Shown here piece by piece: positions 28,847 to 39,988 of a stretch of 53,393 nucleotides of DNA. The position numbers and the translations under genes were made by a program. Below the pieces are notes generated by a model. The model was not told the origin of the DNA, did not search any database, and saw only the letters and a list, made by a program, of their open reading frames with translations. Source of the stretch: Minwuia thermotolerans (lineage in GTDB: Bacteria > Pseudomonadota > Alphaproteobacteria > Minwuiales > Minwuiaceae); contig BQJF01000020.1 in assembly GCA_021604565.1 (NCBI GenBank), positions 1-53,393 of the forward strand, given 5' to 3'. Numbering within the stretch: position 1 is the stretch's first letter; every line of letters starts with the position of its first letter.

Positions 28847-29659
28847 ATGTCACGCTTTGAAATCGCACCAGGCGAGAGCCTCCATTTCGAGTACGATCCG
28901 CCGACCGGCGACATGCAGACATTCGTCTTCATCAACGCGCTGACCGGGAATGCCGCAGCCTGGCAGGCGGAGATCGGCCCAGCGCTGCGCGACAGCGGCT
29001 ATGGCACGCTCTGCTACAACTTCCGGGGACAGGTGGAGACCGAGTTCGGACCGGACACCGACCTGCGCCCGACGCTGGTGGCCGAGGACCTGAAGCGCCT
29101 GATGGCGCACCTGCAGCCGCCGCGCCCCATTCTGGTCGGTCTGTCCATCGGCGGCCTGTTCGCGGCGGAGGCCTGGCGTGACGGGGTCGCGGCGGAGGGT
29201 CTGGTGCTGATCAACACACTGCGCAAGCCCGGCCCCCGCATCGAATGGCTTGGAACGGCGATGGTTGCCATGGCACGTCACGGCGGGTCACGCCTGATGA
29301 TGGAGGCCAATCTGCCGATGCTGGTCAATCCCGATCAGCTTGTCGCCATGCGGCCCGACATGTTCCCCGGCACACCCTACGAACCCATGTCCCCCGATGA
29401 CGGCCTGTTCCGCCTGATGGAGCGGTCCGTCACAACCGACTGGGATTTCCCCTGGTCGCGCCTGACCCTGCCGACGCTGGTCATGACCGGTCTGCACGAC
29501 CGCGTGTTCCGGGTGGCGGAGGATGTGGAGGAACTGACCGCCCGGATTCCCGATGCACGCACGGTGACCGTCGAGGATGCCGGTCACCTTATCCCGGCGG
29601 AGCGTCCGGCGACCTTCACGAGACACCTGCTCGACTTCGCGCGCAGCCTTCATGACTGA
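28847..29659 (+). CDS. alpha/beta-fold hydrolase
   Basis: A 270-residue alpha/beta hydrolase. The nucleophile elbow is GLSIGG (serine near residue 107). The acid is in MTGLHDRVFRV and the histidine in EDAGHLIPAERP. The N-terminal oxyanion region is FINALTGNAAAW rather than the usual HG, a small departure. The start at 28847 is preceded by a G-rich GGGGGG tract. It overlaps the next gene by eight bases, so it works with an MFS permease, perhaps hydrolysing an imported ester, lactone or acyl compound. It lies divergent from the acyl-CoA dehydrogenase, whose operator region it shares. Confidence 0.88.
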   Translation: MSRFEIAPGESLHFEYDPPTGDMQTFVFINALTGNAAAWQAEIGPALRDSGYGTLCYNFRGQVETEFGPDTDLRPTLVAEDLKRLMAHLQPPRPILVGLSIGGLFAAEAWRDGVAAEGLVLINTLRKPGPRIEWLGTAMVAMARHGGSRLMMEANLPMLVNPDQLVAMRPDMFPGTPYEPMSPDDGLFRLMERSVTTDWDFPWSRLTLPTLVMTGLHDRVFRVAEDVEELTARIPDARTVTVEDAGHLIPAERPATFTRHLLDFARSLHD

Positions 29660-30974
29660 GGAAACCGTGACCCGGACGGGATCTCGCGAACGGTTCGCGC
29701 TGGGCCTCAACAACCACTTCTTCTACGGCTGGATCATGCTGGGCGTGGCCGCCATCGTGCTGCTGGCCAGCGGCCCCGGCCAGTCCCATACCATCAGCGT
29801 CTTCGTCAGCATCCTGGTGGAGGATCTGGGCATCTCCGCCACGGCGGTGTCGTTCGCCTATGGCTTCGCCACCCTGGCCGCGGCGTTCCTGCTGCCCTTC
29901 GTCGGGCGGCAGGTGGATCGCCACGGCATGCGCAAGACGGCACTCGTCATCACGGTCCTGTTCGCCCTTGCCTGCGTTGCCTTCTCCCAGGTCACCGGGA
30001 CGGTCATCAGCGTCTTCGGGGTCTTCGAGATCGCCGTCTGGCTGACGCTTGGCTTCGGTGTCCTGCGGTTCCTGGGCCAGGGTGCGCTGATGCTGAACGC
30101 GGTCAACCTGATCTCGCAGTGGTTCGTCGCCAGGCGCGGCTTCGCCATGGGGCTGGTGATGCTCGGCTTCGCAGCCTCCATGGCCATCCATCCGCCGCTG
30201 GCACAGTGGCTGATCGACAGCAGCGACTGGCGCTCCGCCTTCATCTGGCTGGGGGTGATAAGCGCACTGCTGCTGCTCCCCGGCCTGGTGTTCCTGGTGT
30301 TCAACAAGCCTGAGGATCTCGGCCTGCTGCCCGACGGGGCGAAGGCCGCGCCCGACGAGGCCGAGGGAGAAAAGAAGCCGGAGTTCGGCCTGACCCTGCA
30401 ACAGGCCACCCGAACGCCCACCTTCTACCTGGTGGCACTCGGGCTGTTCTGCTTCGCCATGCTGGTGACCATGCTGCACCTGTTCCAGATCTCGATCTTC
30501 GAGGCGCAGGGTCTGAGCCGTGAACTGGCCTCGCTCATCTTCCCGGTCTCCGCTGTCGCCATGGTGATCTGCATGCCGTTGCTGGGACGGATGCTGGACC
30601 GGTTCCGCACCGAATGGGTCTTTGCCGGGGGACTGCTGGTCATGGCGGCCGCGCTGATCGCGGCCGGCAATGTCACCAGCCAGACCTCGGGCGTGGTCTA
30701 CGGGATCATCTTCGGCGTCAACAACGCGGTGTCGATGACGTTCTTCGGCTTCATGTGGCCGCGCTATTTCGGGCGCAAGCACATCGGCTCCATCCAGGGC
30801 ACGGGACAGATGATCGGGGTCGTGGGCGCCTCCCTCGGCCCCCTGCCCCTCGGCATCGCCTACGATCTGACGGGCGACTACACCGTGACCCTGATTGCTT
30901 TTGCCGCCATGCCCCTGACCGCCGCGGTTCTGATCCTGCTGTTCCTGCGCGACCCGAAGCAGCTCGCCGAATGA
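29652..30974 (+). CDS. MFS transporter (monocarboxylate/OFA-like)
   Basis: A 440-residue major facilitator with 12 predicted helices. The opening FFYGWIMLGVAAIVLL and the DRHGMRKTALVITVL loop (motif A-like between helices 2 and 3) are typical, as is FNKPEDLGLLPDGA in the central loop, which is characteristic of monocarboxylate or oxalate/formate-type members. The start ATG at 29652 overlaps the hydrolase stop as ATGACTGA, indicating translational coupling. The substrate is probably an organic acid, but it cannot be named from sequence. Confidence 0.9.
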   Translation: MTEETVTRTGSRERFALGLNNHFFYGWIMLGVAAIVLLASGPGQSHTISVFVSILVEDLGISATAVSFAYGFATLAAAFLLPFVGRQVDRHGMRKTALVITVLFALACVAFSQVTGTVISVFGVFEIAVWLTLGFGVLRFLGQGALMLNAVNLISQWFVARRGFAMGLVMLGFAASMAIHPPLAQWLIDSSDWRSAFIWLGVISALLLLPGLVFLVFNKPEDLGLLPDGAKAAPDEAEGEKKPEFGLTLQQATRTPTFYLVALGLFCFAMLVTMLHLFQISIFEAQGLSRELASLIFPVSAVAMVICMPLLGRMLDRFRTEWVFAGGLLVMAAALIAAGNVTSQTSGVVYGIIFGVNNAVSMTFFGFMWPRYFGRKHIGSIQGTGQMIGVVGASLGPLPLGIAYDLTGDYTVTLIAFAAMPLTAAVLILLFLRDPKQLAE

Positions 30975-31016
30975 GGCCGCGGCAAGTGTGACGCGGGTCC
31001 CTCTATTCGGCGTCCT

Positions 31017-31144
31017 TGCGGCATCCCTGGGCTGCCGGATCAAGTCCGGCAGAAACGTCCTTGAGGATGCCGAGGTTGGTGTCCTTCTGGTCTACCCAAC
31101 CGACGCAGTCACCGGACTTGATCCGGTGACCCAGGAGTGCCGCA
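31017..31144. repeat. compound inverted repeat (nested palindromes)
   Basis: The 240-base gap holds an element of about 128 bases. Its outer arms are TGCGGCATCCCTGGG (31017-31031) and CCCAGGAGTGCCGCA (31130-31144), near-perfect complements. Just inside the arms are two smaller palindromes: CTGCCGGA-TCAAG-TCCGGCAG (31032-31052) and GTCACCGGA-CTTGA-TCCGGTGAC (31108-31130). The CCGGATCAAGTCCGG core is a familiar dispersed repeat in alphaproteobacteria. The two copies are in opposite orientation. It separates the convergent MFS and AMP-ligase genes and could act as a bidirectional terminator. Confidence 0.85.
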
Positions 31145-31216
31145 CCTGCATCTGAGACTGGCATCGAACTCGCACCCACCGAGGCGTCGGGGTGACAGCA
31201 GGCAATCCGAGCGAAC

Positions 31217-33839
<2,623 letters not shown>

Positions 33840-33859
<20 letters not shown>

Positions 33860-34184
33860 CCAGCCACTCCAGCACTGTCTGACCCTCGGCGGCGCAATAG
33901 GCATCGAAACGGTCCATCCGTTCCTGCTCCACCACCATCACGTAGACCTGGCCTGCGGTATTGCGGACAAGAGCTGTCTTGAACCCCTCCCCCTTCAGGC
34001 GGCCATTTACCGACGGCGTGGCGTAGAACCCGAAGTCCTTCGCCGCCACGTCCATGCGGCGACCGGAGGCGGTGACCATCGTGACCTGTTCATCAGCCGC
34101 CAGATGCACGTCACCGCAATCCGAGATCGCGATGCCCGGTGCGGGCTGAAACACGCGCGGTGGCGATTTCTCGGCCAGTTTCAT
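33840..34184 (-). CDS. small conserved protein of the sugar operon
   Basis: A 114-residue protein with a beta-rich central part (SGRRMDVAAKDFGFYATPS... FKTALVRNTAGQVYVMVVE) and a short helical tail (MDRFDAYCAAEGQTVLEWLDE). I do not recognise its family. Its ATG overlaps the amidotransferase stop (ATGA) and its stop lies inside the AMP-ligase gene, so it is made in step with both. A scaffold, cupin-like or accessory role in the sugar pathway is possible. No catalytic residues are evident. Confidence 0.8.
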
Positions 34185-35332
34185 GCCGCCTGCTCCAGAT
34201 CTGCGCGCGGCCAGCGCCAGTCGGCGACCGGGAAGCCCGGCACGACCCACTGACCGTCCTGCTGCTGCCAGATCGCGAGGTCGCGGAAGTGTTCCTCCAG
34301 CTCAGCGAAGACCGTTGGCGGCAGGTCCATGAACTCGAGCGCGCGAGCGATGTCCGCGTCGGGTCGCTGGTCGCCCAGACGCGCGATGGTGGCCAGAGCC
34401 GCGTCGCGGCTGACGCGCCCGTTGCGAATCTCCAGCGAGAGATTGTCGAACAGGCGGGTGAAACCGAACTTCGGATACTTGAACCAGTGATGGATCGAGA
34501 TGAAGTCGCAGTCGATGTCGGCATAGTCATACAGGCCGACCTTCGGACCCTCCGCCCGGCGCTGGAACCCGTGCTCCTCCGCCACCCGCAGGCTCTCCGA
34601 CGGATCCCAGGGCAGATAGTAGCCCAGGAAGATGGAGCGGATATCGGCCGCATCGAACTCGGCTTCGGACGGGGGTGTGAAGGGTTCGAGTTCGCGCGGG
34701 CTGAGTTCGTCGCCGATCCAGTCCTGCGCCTCCCGCCCCTGCAGGATGCCGTGGCGCTTCAGCCAGGCATGGTTCAGCAGATCGAGGTCACTGTCACCGG
34801 CGTCACCGCCGTACTCCATGAACGGGCTCTCGCCCCAGACGATCAGCGGCACACCCAGACGGGCGGCAAAGCGCATCGGGATGGCGAAGATCGCCAGATG
34901 CATCGGAACGGCGCTGGACCCGGTCTCGATCAGGGTACGCCGCATGAACCGCGACTCGACCGACGGGTCGATGGCAAAATCGACATGATCGACACCGAGA
35001 CGCACCAGCGCATCCAGATTGGACTGGCCCAGCGCATTGCGGCCCGGCGACTTCCAGGTCACGGCCAGCACCTTCAGGCCCATTTCCAGGCAACGCGCGA
35101 CCTGCCAGAAGCTGTCCTTGCCGCCGGAGACGGGCACGATGCAGTCATAGGCGGCATTGCGCCCCTTCGCCCAGTCCACCACCTCGTTCAGGCGCTGCTC
35201 CCGCGACGCCCAGTCGATCTCCACCCGGTTGCGCTGATGCCCCTTGCAGGCATTGCAGACGCCATCGGAACCGATGGTGATGCCGGGACGGCTGTCAGGC
35301 AGGACACAGGACTGGCAGAAACGAACGGTCAT
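34181..35332 (-). CDS. N-acetyl sugar amidotransferase (PseA/WbpG-like PP-loop)
   Basis: A 383-residue PP-loop ATPase of the family that turns an acetamido into an acetamidino group on nonulosonic or uronic sugars. A zinc ribbon lies at the N-terminus (RFCQSCVLP, then GVCNACKGH, four cysteines). The PP-loop is PVSGGKDSFWQ. WGESPFMEYGG is also a family block. The ammonia donor is normally a HisH-type partner; here the AsnB gene immediately upstream, overlapping by four bases (ATGA), is the obvious candidate. The start at 35332 follows GGAG. Product: an amidino-modified precursor sugar. Confidence 0.9.
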   Translation of the reverse strand: MTVRFCQSCVLPDSRPGITIGSDGVCNACKGHQRNRVEIDWASREQRLNEVVDWAKGRNAAYDCIVPVSGGKDSFWQVARCLEMGLKVLAVTWKSPGRNALGQSNLDALVRLGVDHVDFAIDPSVESRFMRRTLIETGSSAVPMHLAIFAIPMRFAARLGVPLIVWGESPFMEYGGDAGDSDLDLLNHAWLKRHGILQGREAQDWIGDELSPRELEPFTPPSEAEFDAADIRSIFLGYYLPWDPSESLRVAEEHGFQRRAEGPKVGLYDYADIDCDFISIHHWFKYPKFGFTRLFDNLSLEIRNGRVSRDAALATIARLGDQRPDADIARALEFMDLPPTVFAELEEHFRDLAIWQQQDGQWVVPGFPVADWRWPRADLEQAA

Positions 35333-37152
35333 GCCCACTGCTCCATGAAGAGTTTCGCGGAAACGAAGGAAAACAGGAACTTGGAAAAACTGTTTGGCAG
35401 ATCAGGTTCACGCATGGCCGCCTCGATCCGGTCGCGTTTCACCAGATTGAAGATCGGGCCATCGTCCAGGATCCGCTCACGGGTCTTCGGGTTGTCCAGG
35501 TCGAACAGGCTGCGGAAGGCGGCATTGAAACCCTTCTTGTGCCGGTCCAGCCTGACCTTGTCGTTCAGCACACCGCGCGACGCGGCACGCAGCGGTGCCT
35601 TGGCATGGCCATCGCGGATCAGGTGCTCCGGCGGGATCGTGTAGGCGAAGTCGCAGAGCTTCCGGTCCAGGTAGGGGCTGCGGTTCTCCACCGACGACCG
35701 CATGGAGTTCAGGTCGTCCTCCCGCAGGATGATCGGCACCGCCTCCGTCCGCAGTTCGTTCATCATCCGGTTACGCAGCAGATCGTCGGACAGTGCGCTC
35801 TCCGTGAAGGGCTCGTCGAACGGTGTCGTCAGATAGTCGGAGAACACCTCGCGGTTCAGGTAGATGTGCTCACGGAACTGCGGCCTGGCACTGTAGAGGT
35901 CGGGGTCCTGCAGATGGGGATTGCGCACGATGGGCTGCACATGTCGCTGCCAGTCGGCGCGCCGCTCCGCCCTATCGGGATGCCCCTGCATGGCCTGCAG
36001 ATGCAGGTTGAAGTGGTCGTAGTAGCCGGTGACCAGCTCATCCGCACCAGTACCGGAGACGGAGACACGAAAGCCTTCTGCCCGCATCGCCTCCGACAGC
36101 ATGCTGTGGACATAGTAGGACGCGGTTATGACCGGCTTGTCATGATAGGCGACCAGATCGGCAAAGCGATCCAGGTCGCAGGCCTGTTCCAGCCGGATCT
36201 CGTGATGACGGCAACGCAGGTCGCGGACGGTCGCGGCGATGTTCGCGCTCTCGTCATAGCGCGGATCGGGGTCGATGATGGAAAAGGAGGCGACATCGGC
36301 GCCATGGCGCTTGGCGGCGAAGGACGCCAATGCTGCACTGTCCACACCGCCTGAGAGGCAGAACGCGATCGGCACGTCTGCGCGCAGGCGCAGGCGGATG
36401 CTTTCCTCCAGATGAAACCGCAGCCCCTCGACCGCCGCGCCGAAGGACATGCCGGTTTCCGGTCGGTACTCGGGCCGCCAGTATTCATCGATGCTGACGC
36501 CGCGATTGTCGCCCACGACCAGATTGTGCCCCGGCGGCAGTTCATGCACATCGGCATGAAACAGGTCACCGGACTTGTAGAGCGACTTGTAGCCATTCAC
36601 GAGGTAGCGACGCACCGTCTCCTCGTTCACCGACGGGCTGACGCCATTGAGTGCTGCCAGCGCCTTGATCTCGGAGGCGAAGCGGAATCCCTGCCCGGTG
36701 TCCTGCCAGTAGAGCGGCTTCTCCCCGAACGGATCGCGGGAGATCAGCAGGCGACGGCGGTTGGCATCATGCAGGGCGAAGGCCCACATGCCTTCGATGT
36801 GGTCCACCAGCCGGTCGCCCCAGGCGCGATAGGCCTCCAGCAACACTTCGGTGTCGGATTCGGTGGTGAAATTCACGCCCCGGGCACGCAGGGTCTGACG
36901 CACTTCGACGAAGTTGTAGATCTCGCCATTGAAGACGAGTGTCAGGCCATCGCGGCGAAACGGCTGGTCGGCGCGGGAATCCAGATCGATGATAGCCAGC
37001 CGCGTGTGCAGCAGCGTCAGCCAGTTCGACCCCATCTCGGCGGTGAAGCGGCCTGACGCATCCGGTCCGCGCCGCCCCATGGCGTCCAGACAGGCGGTTT
37101 CCCGCTGCGGCAAGGGTCGGTCAGGTCCGAAGTGTCCGGCGATCCCGCACAT
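35329..37152 (-). CDS. asparagine synthase (glutamine-hydrolysing) / amidotransferase
   Basis: A 607-residue AsnB-type enzyme. The class II glutaminase domain begins MCGIAGHFG, with Cys2 as nucleophile and RLAIIDL plus NGEIYN. The synthetase domain contains the PP-loop [13 protein letters not shown] and later SGTGADELVTGYYDHF and SVENRSPYLDRKL. Within sugar clusters such proteins usually amidate a carboxylate or supply ammonia. In this operon it is coupled to the PseA-like amidotransferase. The NeuB-like gene lies six bases upstream. Direct asparagine synthesis is also possible. Confidence 0.92.
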   Translation of the reverse strand: MCGIAGHFGPDRPLPQRETACLDAMGRRGPDASGRFTAEMGSNWLTLLHTRLAIIDLDSRADQPFRRDGLTLVFNGEIYNFVEVRQTLRARGVNFTTESDTEVLLEAYRAWGDRLVDHIEGMWAFALHDANRRRLLISRDPFGEKPLYWQDTGQGFRFASEIKALAALNGVSPSVNEETVRRYLVNGYKSLYKSGDLFHADVHELPPGHNLVVGDNRGVSIDEYWRPEYRPETGMSFGAAVEGLRFHLEESIRLRLRADVPIAFCLSGGVDSAALASFAAKRHGADVASFSIIDPDPRYDESANIAATVRDLRCRHHEIRLEQACDLDRFADLVAYHDKPVITASYYVHSMLSEAMRAEGFRVSVSGTGADELVTGYYDHFNLHLQAMQGHPDRAERRADWQRHVQPIVRNPHLQDPDLYSARPQFREHIYLNREVFSDYLTTPFDEPFTESALSDDLLRNRMMNELRTEAVPIILREDDLNSMRSSVENRSPYLDRKLCDFAYTIPPEHLIRDGHAKAPLRAASRGVLNDKVRLDRHKKGFNAAFRSLFDLDNPKTRERILDDGPIFNLVKRDRIEAAMREPDLPNSFSKFLFSFVSAKLFMEQWA

Positions 37153-37158
37153 GGCCGT

Positions 37159-38172
37159 TCAGCCCAGCAGCTCGGCAGTGAAACGGTCACCCATGGCCAT
37201 CGGTGCCATCAGGGTACGGCCGATCACCTCGTGCTCCCGGCCCGGCGGCAGCCCGTCACCGGGCCGCACCCAGACCAGATCACTGTCGGAGACCTCGTGA
37301 CCTGCAGCGAGCGGACGGCGGGCGGCGATGGAACGGCGCACCAGCGGCGCGGTATCCCGTTCGATGGCAGCCATGGAGACCTCTCCGGAACCCAGCAGGG
37401 TCTCGGTCATGCGCACGCGCTGCACCAGTTCCTTCATCTCAGCCGGATCGGCCGAAAGCTGGTGATCGCGGAAATCGCTGTGGTCATGGGCGATGGTGAA
37501 ATGCTTCTCGACGATGCGCGCACCCAGGGCGACCGCGACCACCGCTGCATCGTTGCCGCTGGTGTGGTCGGAGTAGCCGACATCGCAGGACGGCAGCGCG
37601 TCGATCATGGTCCGGACAGCGGCAACATTGGCGTGCTCCGGCGGGGTCGGATAGGCCGTCACGCAATGCAGCACGCCCAGACCCGGCGCCACACCGTCGG
37701 CAACCCAGCGGGACTTGATGCGGCAGACCGACTGCTGCACGCAGTCCATATCGGCCAGCCCGGTGGAGATGATCGCGGGCTTTGCGGTGGCGGCAACATA
37801 GTCGATCAGCGGCCAGAATGTATTGTCCGAACTGGCAATCTTGAAGGCGTCGACGTGATCGTTCAGGAAGACGGCGCTGTCCATGTCCAGCGGCGTGGAA
37901 ATGAAGGCGAGACCTGCGGCCCTCGCCAGCACACCCAGTTCGGCGAACTGGTCGTGGGTCAGCTCGAACCCCTTCATCCGCTGGAACCGTGCCGCATCGA
38001 CCGGCGCGATGAACTGGTCGGTGCTGAAGGTCTGGAACTTCACCGCATCGACACCGGCATCGGCGGCGAGATGGACCATTTCCCTGGCCAGGCCGAAGTC
38101 ACCTTCGTGATTGTTGCCGACTTCCGCGATGATGAAGGTCGCGTCGTTCGTGTTCCTGCCTGCGATCTGCAT
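37159..38172 (-). CDS. NeuB-family nonulosonic acid (sialic/legionaminic/pseudaminic) synthase
   Basis: A 337-residue NeuB/LegI/PseI-type synthase: condenses phosphoenolpyruvate with a six-carbon N-acyl aminosugar. The opening FIIAEVGNNHEGDFGLA contains the PEP-site glutamate and asparagine, and AVKFQTFSTDQF follows. The barrel continues with CVTAYPTPPEHAN and DHTSGNDAAVVA (metal histidine nearby). The C-terminal SAF (antifreeze-like) domain starts near VRRSIAARRPLAAGHE. The start is the ATG at 38172. An upstream in-frame extension overlaps the GNAT gene and reads as noise. It defines the operon as a nonulosonate pathway; the exact sugar is not settled. Confidence 0.93.
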   Translation of the reverse strand: MQIAGRNTNDATFIIAEVGNNHEGDFGLAREMVHLAADAGVDAVKFQTFSTDQFIAPVDAARFQRMKGFELTHDQFAELGVLARAAGLAFISTPLDMDSAVFLNDHVDAFKIASSDNTFWPLIDYVAATAKPAIISTGLADMDCVQQSVCRIKSRWVADGVAPGLGVLHCVTAYPTPPEHANVAAVRTMIDALPSCDVGYSDHTSGNDAAVVAVALGARIVEKHFTIAHDHSDFRDHQLSADPAEMKELVQRVRMTETLLGSGEVSMAAIERDTAPLVRRSIAARRPLAAGHEVSDSDLVWVRPGDGLPPGREHEVIGRTLMAPMAMGDRFTAELLG

Positions 38173-38177
38173 GGCGC

Positions 38178-38876
38178 TCACCCGTGGTAATGAAAGACGT
38201 AGTTGGAGGCGATCAGCCGGAAGTTGTCGCCCATGTAGCTGCGCAGCGAAGCGGCGTTGGCCAGTTGCGTACCAACCCGCAGGATGGCGATGCCGGACAC
38301 CATGGACTCGGACCACGCGATCATGTCGCGTGCCAGCCCCCTGCCGCGATAGCGATTGTCGACCGCGATCAGGTCAATGGTCAGCACATCGCCGGCACGC
38401 AGGTATTGCAGGAACCCGGCTGTCACACCGTCGACCTCGGCCAGGATCATGCCGTCACCGCGTTTTCCCTCGAACCAGTTGCCCGCCCAGTGGCGCTTGA
38501 TCTCGTTGGCGGTCTCCGTCGCCACCATCGGATCCAGGTGGAAACGGCTGAACGAGAAGTTGCGTGCGGCAATGTTCTCGACCGCCGCACGGTCCTCAGG
38601 CGTTGCCGCCCGGCTGAACCGGCTGCTGGCCGCACCCCATATGGGGCGTTCGAAGTTCATGCCCGTATCGACCAGACGGAACCCCTTGTCCTCAAGCCGC
38701 CGCGCGACCTCGGTGCGGGAGACCGGCAGCCGTGCATCAACGAAGCACGACTCGCCGCCGGGCAGTTCGATTGCCCGTCCGGGTTCGGCGGACGGCGTCA
38801 GGTGCCAGGCAGACTTGCCCAGCAGGCCTGACAGCCAGTCGTCCGGCCGAAGCACCATGGGAGCATTCGCGTTCAC
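38178..38876 (-). CDS. GNAT-family N-acyltransferase
   Basis: A 232-residue GNAT protein. The acetyl-CoA-binding motif A region is DLIAVDNRYRGRGLARDMI, with the R/Q-x-x-G-x-G/A loop (RYRGRGLA). The roughly 90-residue N-terminal domain is not recognisable. It resembles the WecD/TDP-fucosamine type that N-acylates an aminosugar. I choose the GTG at 38876 as start, because GTGA overlaps the epimerase stop; an ATG six codons later is the alternative. Likely role: acetylating the amine installed by the DegT aminotransferase. Confidence 0.85.
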   Translation of the reverse strand: MNANAPMVLRPDDWLSGLLGKSAWHLTPSAEPGRAIELPGGESCFVDARLPVSRTEVARRLEDKGFRLVDTGMNFERPIWGAASSRFSRAATPEDRAAVENIAARNFSFSRFHLDPMVATETANEIKRHWAGNWFEGKRGDGMILAEVDGVTAGFLQYLRAGDVLTIDLIAVDNRYRGRGLARDMIAWSESMVSGIAILRVGTQLANAASLRSYMGDNFRLIASNYVFHYHG

Positions 38877-39988
38877 GCCCAGGCGCGCCGCTTCAGATAG
38901 ACAACCTGGCCGTCTTCCGGGTCGGTGTTCGCCCCGATGAAGCTGGCCCAGTTGTCCTTGTACCAGTTGATGTAATCCACGAAGCCGACGTCCAGCGGGT
39001 GGCTCGGTCGGTACCCGATAAGGCTCTTCGCCTTCTCCACCGACAGGGTGCCGCGTTCGGGCATCAGGCTGTCGCGATCATTGTGGCGCACTTCGACGCC
39101 GGGGAAATGCTCCCGGATGATCTCCACCATCTCGTTCAGCGAACGGCCCTGGCCATAGGTCAGGTTGAAGACCTCGTTGGCCGCATCGGGCGACGCCAGC
39201 GCTGCGATCACGCCACCGACCAGATCCTGGATATAAGTGAAGTCCAGGCAGTCGGTGCCGTCACCATTGATGGTCAGCGTATTGCCACGCAGCGCGTTCT
39301 CGATCAGTGCCTGGCCGACACGCCGACTGACGCAGCGCTCCCCGTAGAGGGCAGAGGGACGCACGATGGTATAGGGCAGGTCGAAGACCTGATTGTAGGC
39401 AATCACCATCTTCTCACCGGCAAACTTCAGCGCACCGTAGATGCCCATCGGGTTGCAGGTGGTTTCCTCGTCCACGATGCCGTCGGCAAAGGTGCCGTAG
39501 ACCATGGAGGATGAGAAATAGACGAACCGCTGCACGTTCAGACGCGTTGAGCGTGAAGCATCCAGCGCGTTCTCCAGCGTCCGCAGCGAATGATCGAACG
39601 TGGAATAGGGATCCTTGTTCGAGCGGTTGGCGTGGGAGACGGCTGCCAGATGGACGATATAGTCCGGGTTCAGGTCTTCCAGCGCCTCGGACAGGGCATG
39701 ATAGTCACGGGCATCCGCTTCGATGAACGGCACCTGCGCCTGATGCAGCAGGTTCATGCGCTGCTTGATGAAGTTCAGGTAGACCTCGCCGTTCGGGTTC
39801 GTGTAGCGCTCCCGCTCGATGGCGTAGTAGTTGTTGACGCCGAGACTGTCGATCACGGCAACCTCGACGCCGAGCGACTTCATCTTCAGCGCCATGTTGT
39901 GGCCAATGAACCCGGCACCGCCGATGATCACGACCTTCTTGCCGATCAGTGCCGACTGTTCTGTCTGAAAGTTGGTTTCAACGGACAT
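38873..39988 (-). CDS. NAD-dependent epimerase/dehydratase (extended SDR)
   Basis: A 371-residue extended short-chain dehydrogenase. The Rossmann glycine motif is VVIIGGAGFIGHNMA. The catalytic serine/tyrosine/lysine are in YFSSSMVYG (with YGALKFAGEK), the usual YxxxK. Typical of nucleotide-sugar 4,6-dehydratases or epimerases (NDP-sugar), with the GDGTDCLDFTYIQDLV segment. It probably acts early, on an NDP-N-acetylhexosamine or related sugar. The DegT gene overlaps its start by 11 bases. Confidence 0.9.
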   Translation of the reverse strand: MSVETNFQTEQSALIGKKVVIIGGAGFIGHNMALKMKSLGVEVAVIDSLGVNNYYAIERERYTNPNGEVYLNFIKQRMNLLHQAQVPFIEADARDYHALSEALEDLNPDYIVHLAAVSHANRSNKDPYSTFDHSLRTLENALDASRSTRLNVQRFVYFSSSMVYGTFADGIVDEETTCNPMGIYGALKFAGEKMVIAYNQVFDLPYTIVRPSALYGERCVSRRVGQALIENALRGNTLTINGDGTDCLDFTYIQDLVGGVIAALASPDAANEVFNLTYGQGRSLNEMVEIIREHFPGVEVRHNDRDSLMPERGTLSVEKAKSLIGYRPSHPLDVGFVDYINWYKDNWASFIGANTDPEDGQVVYLKRRAWA

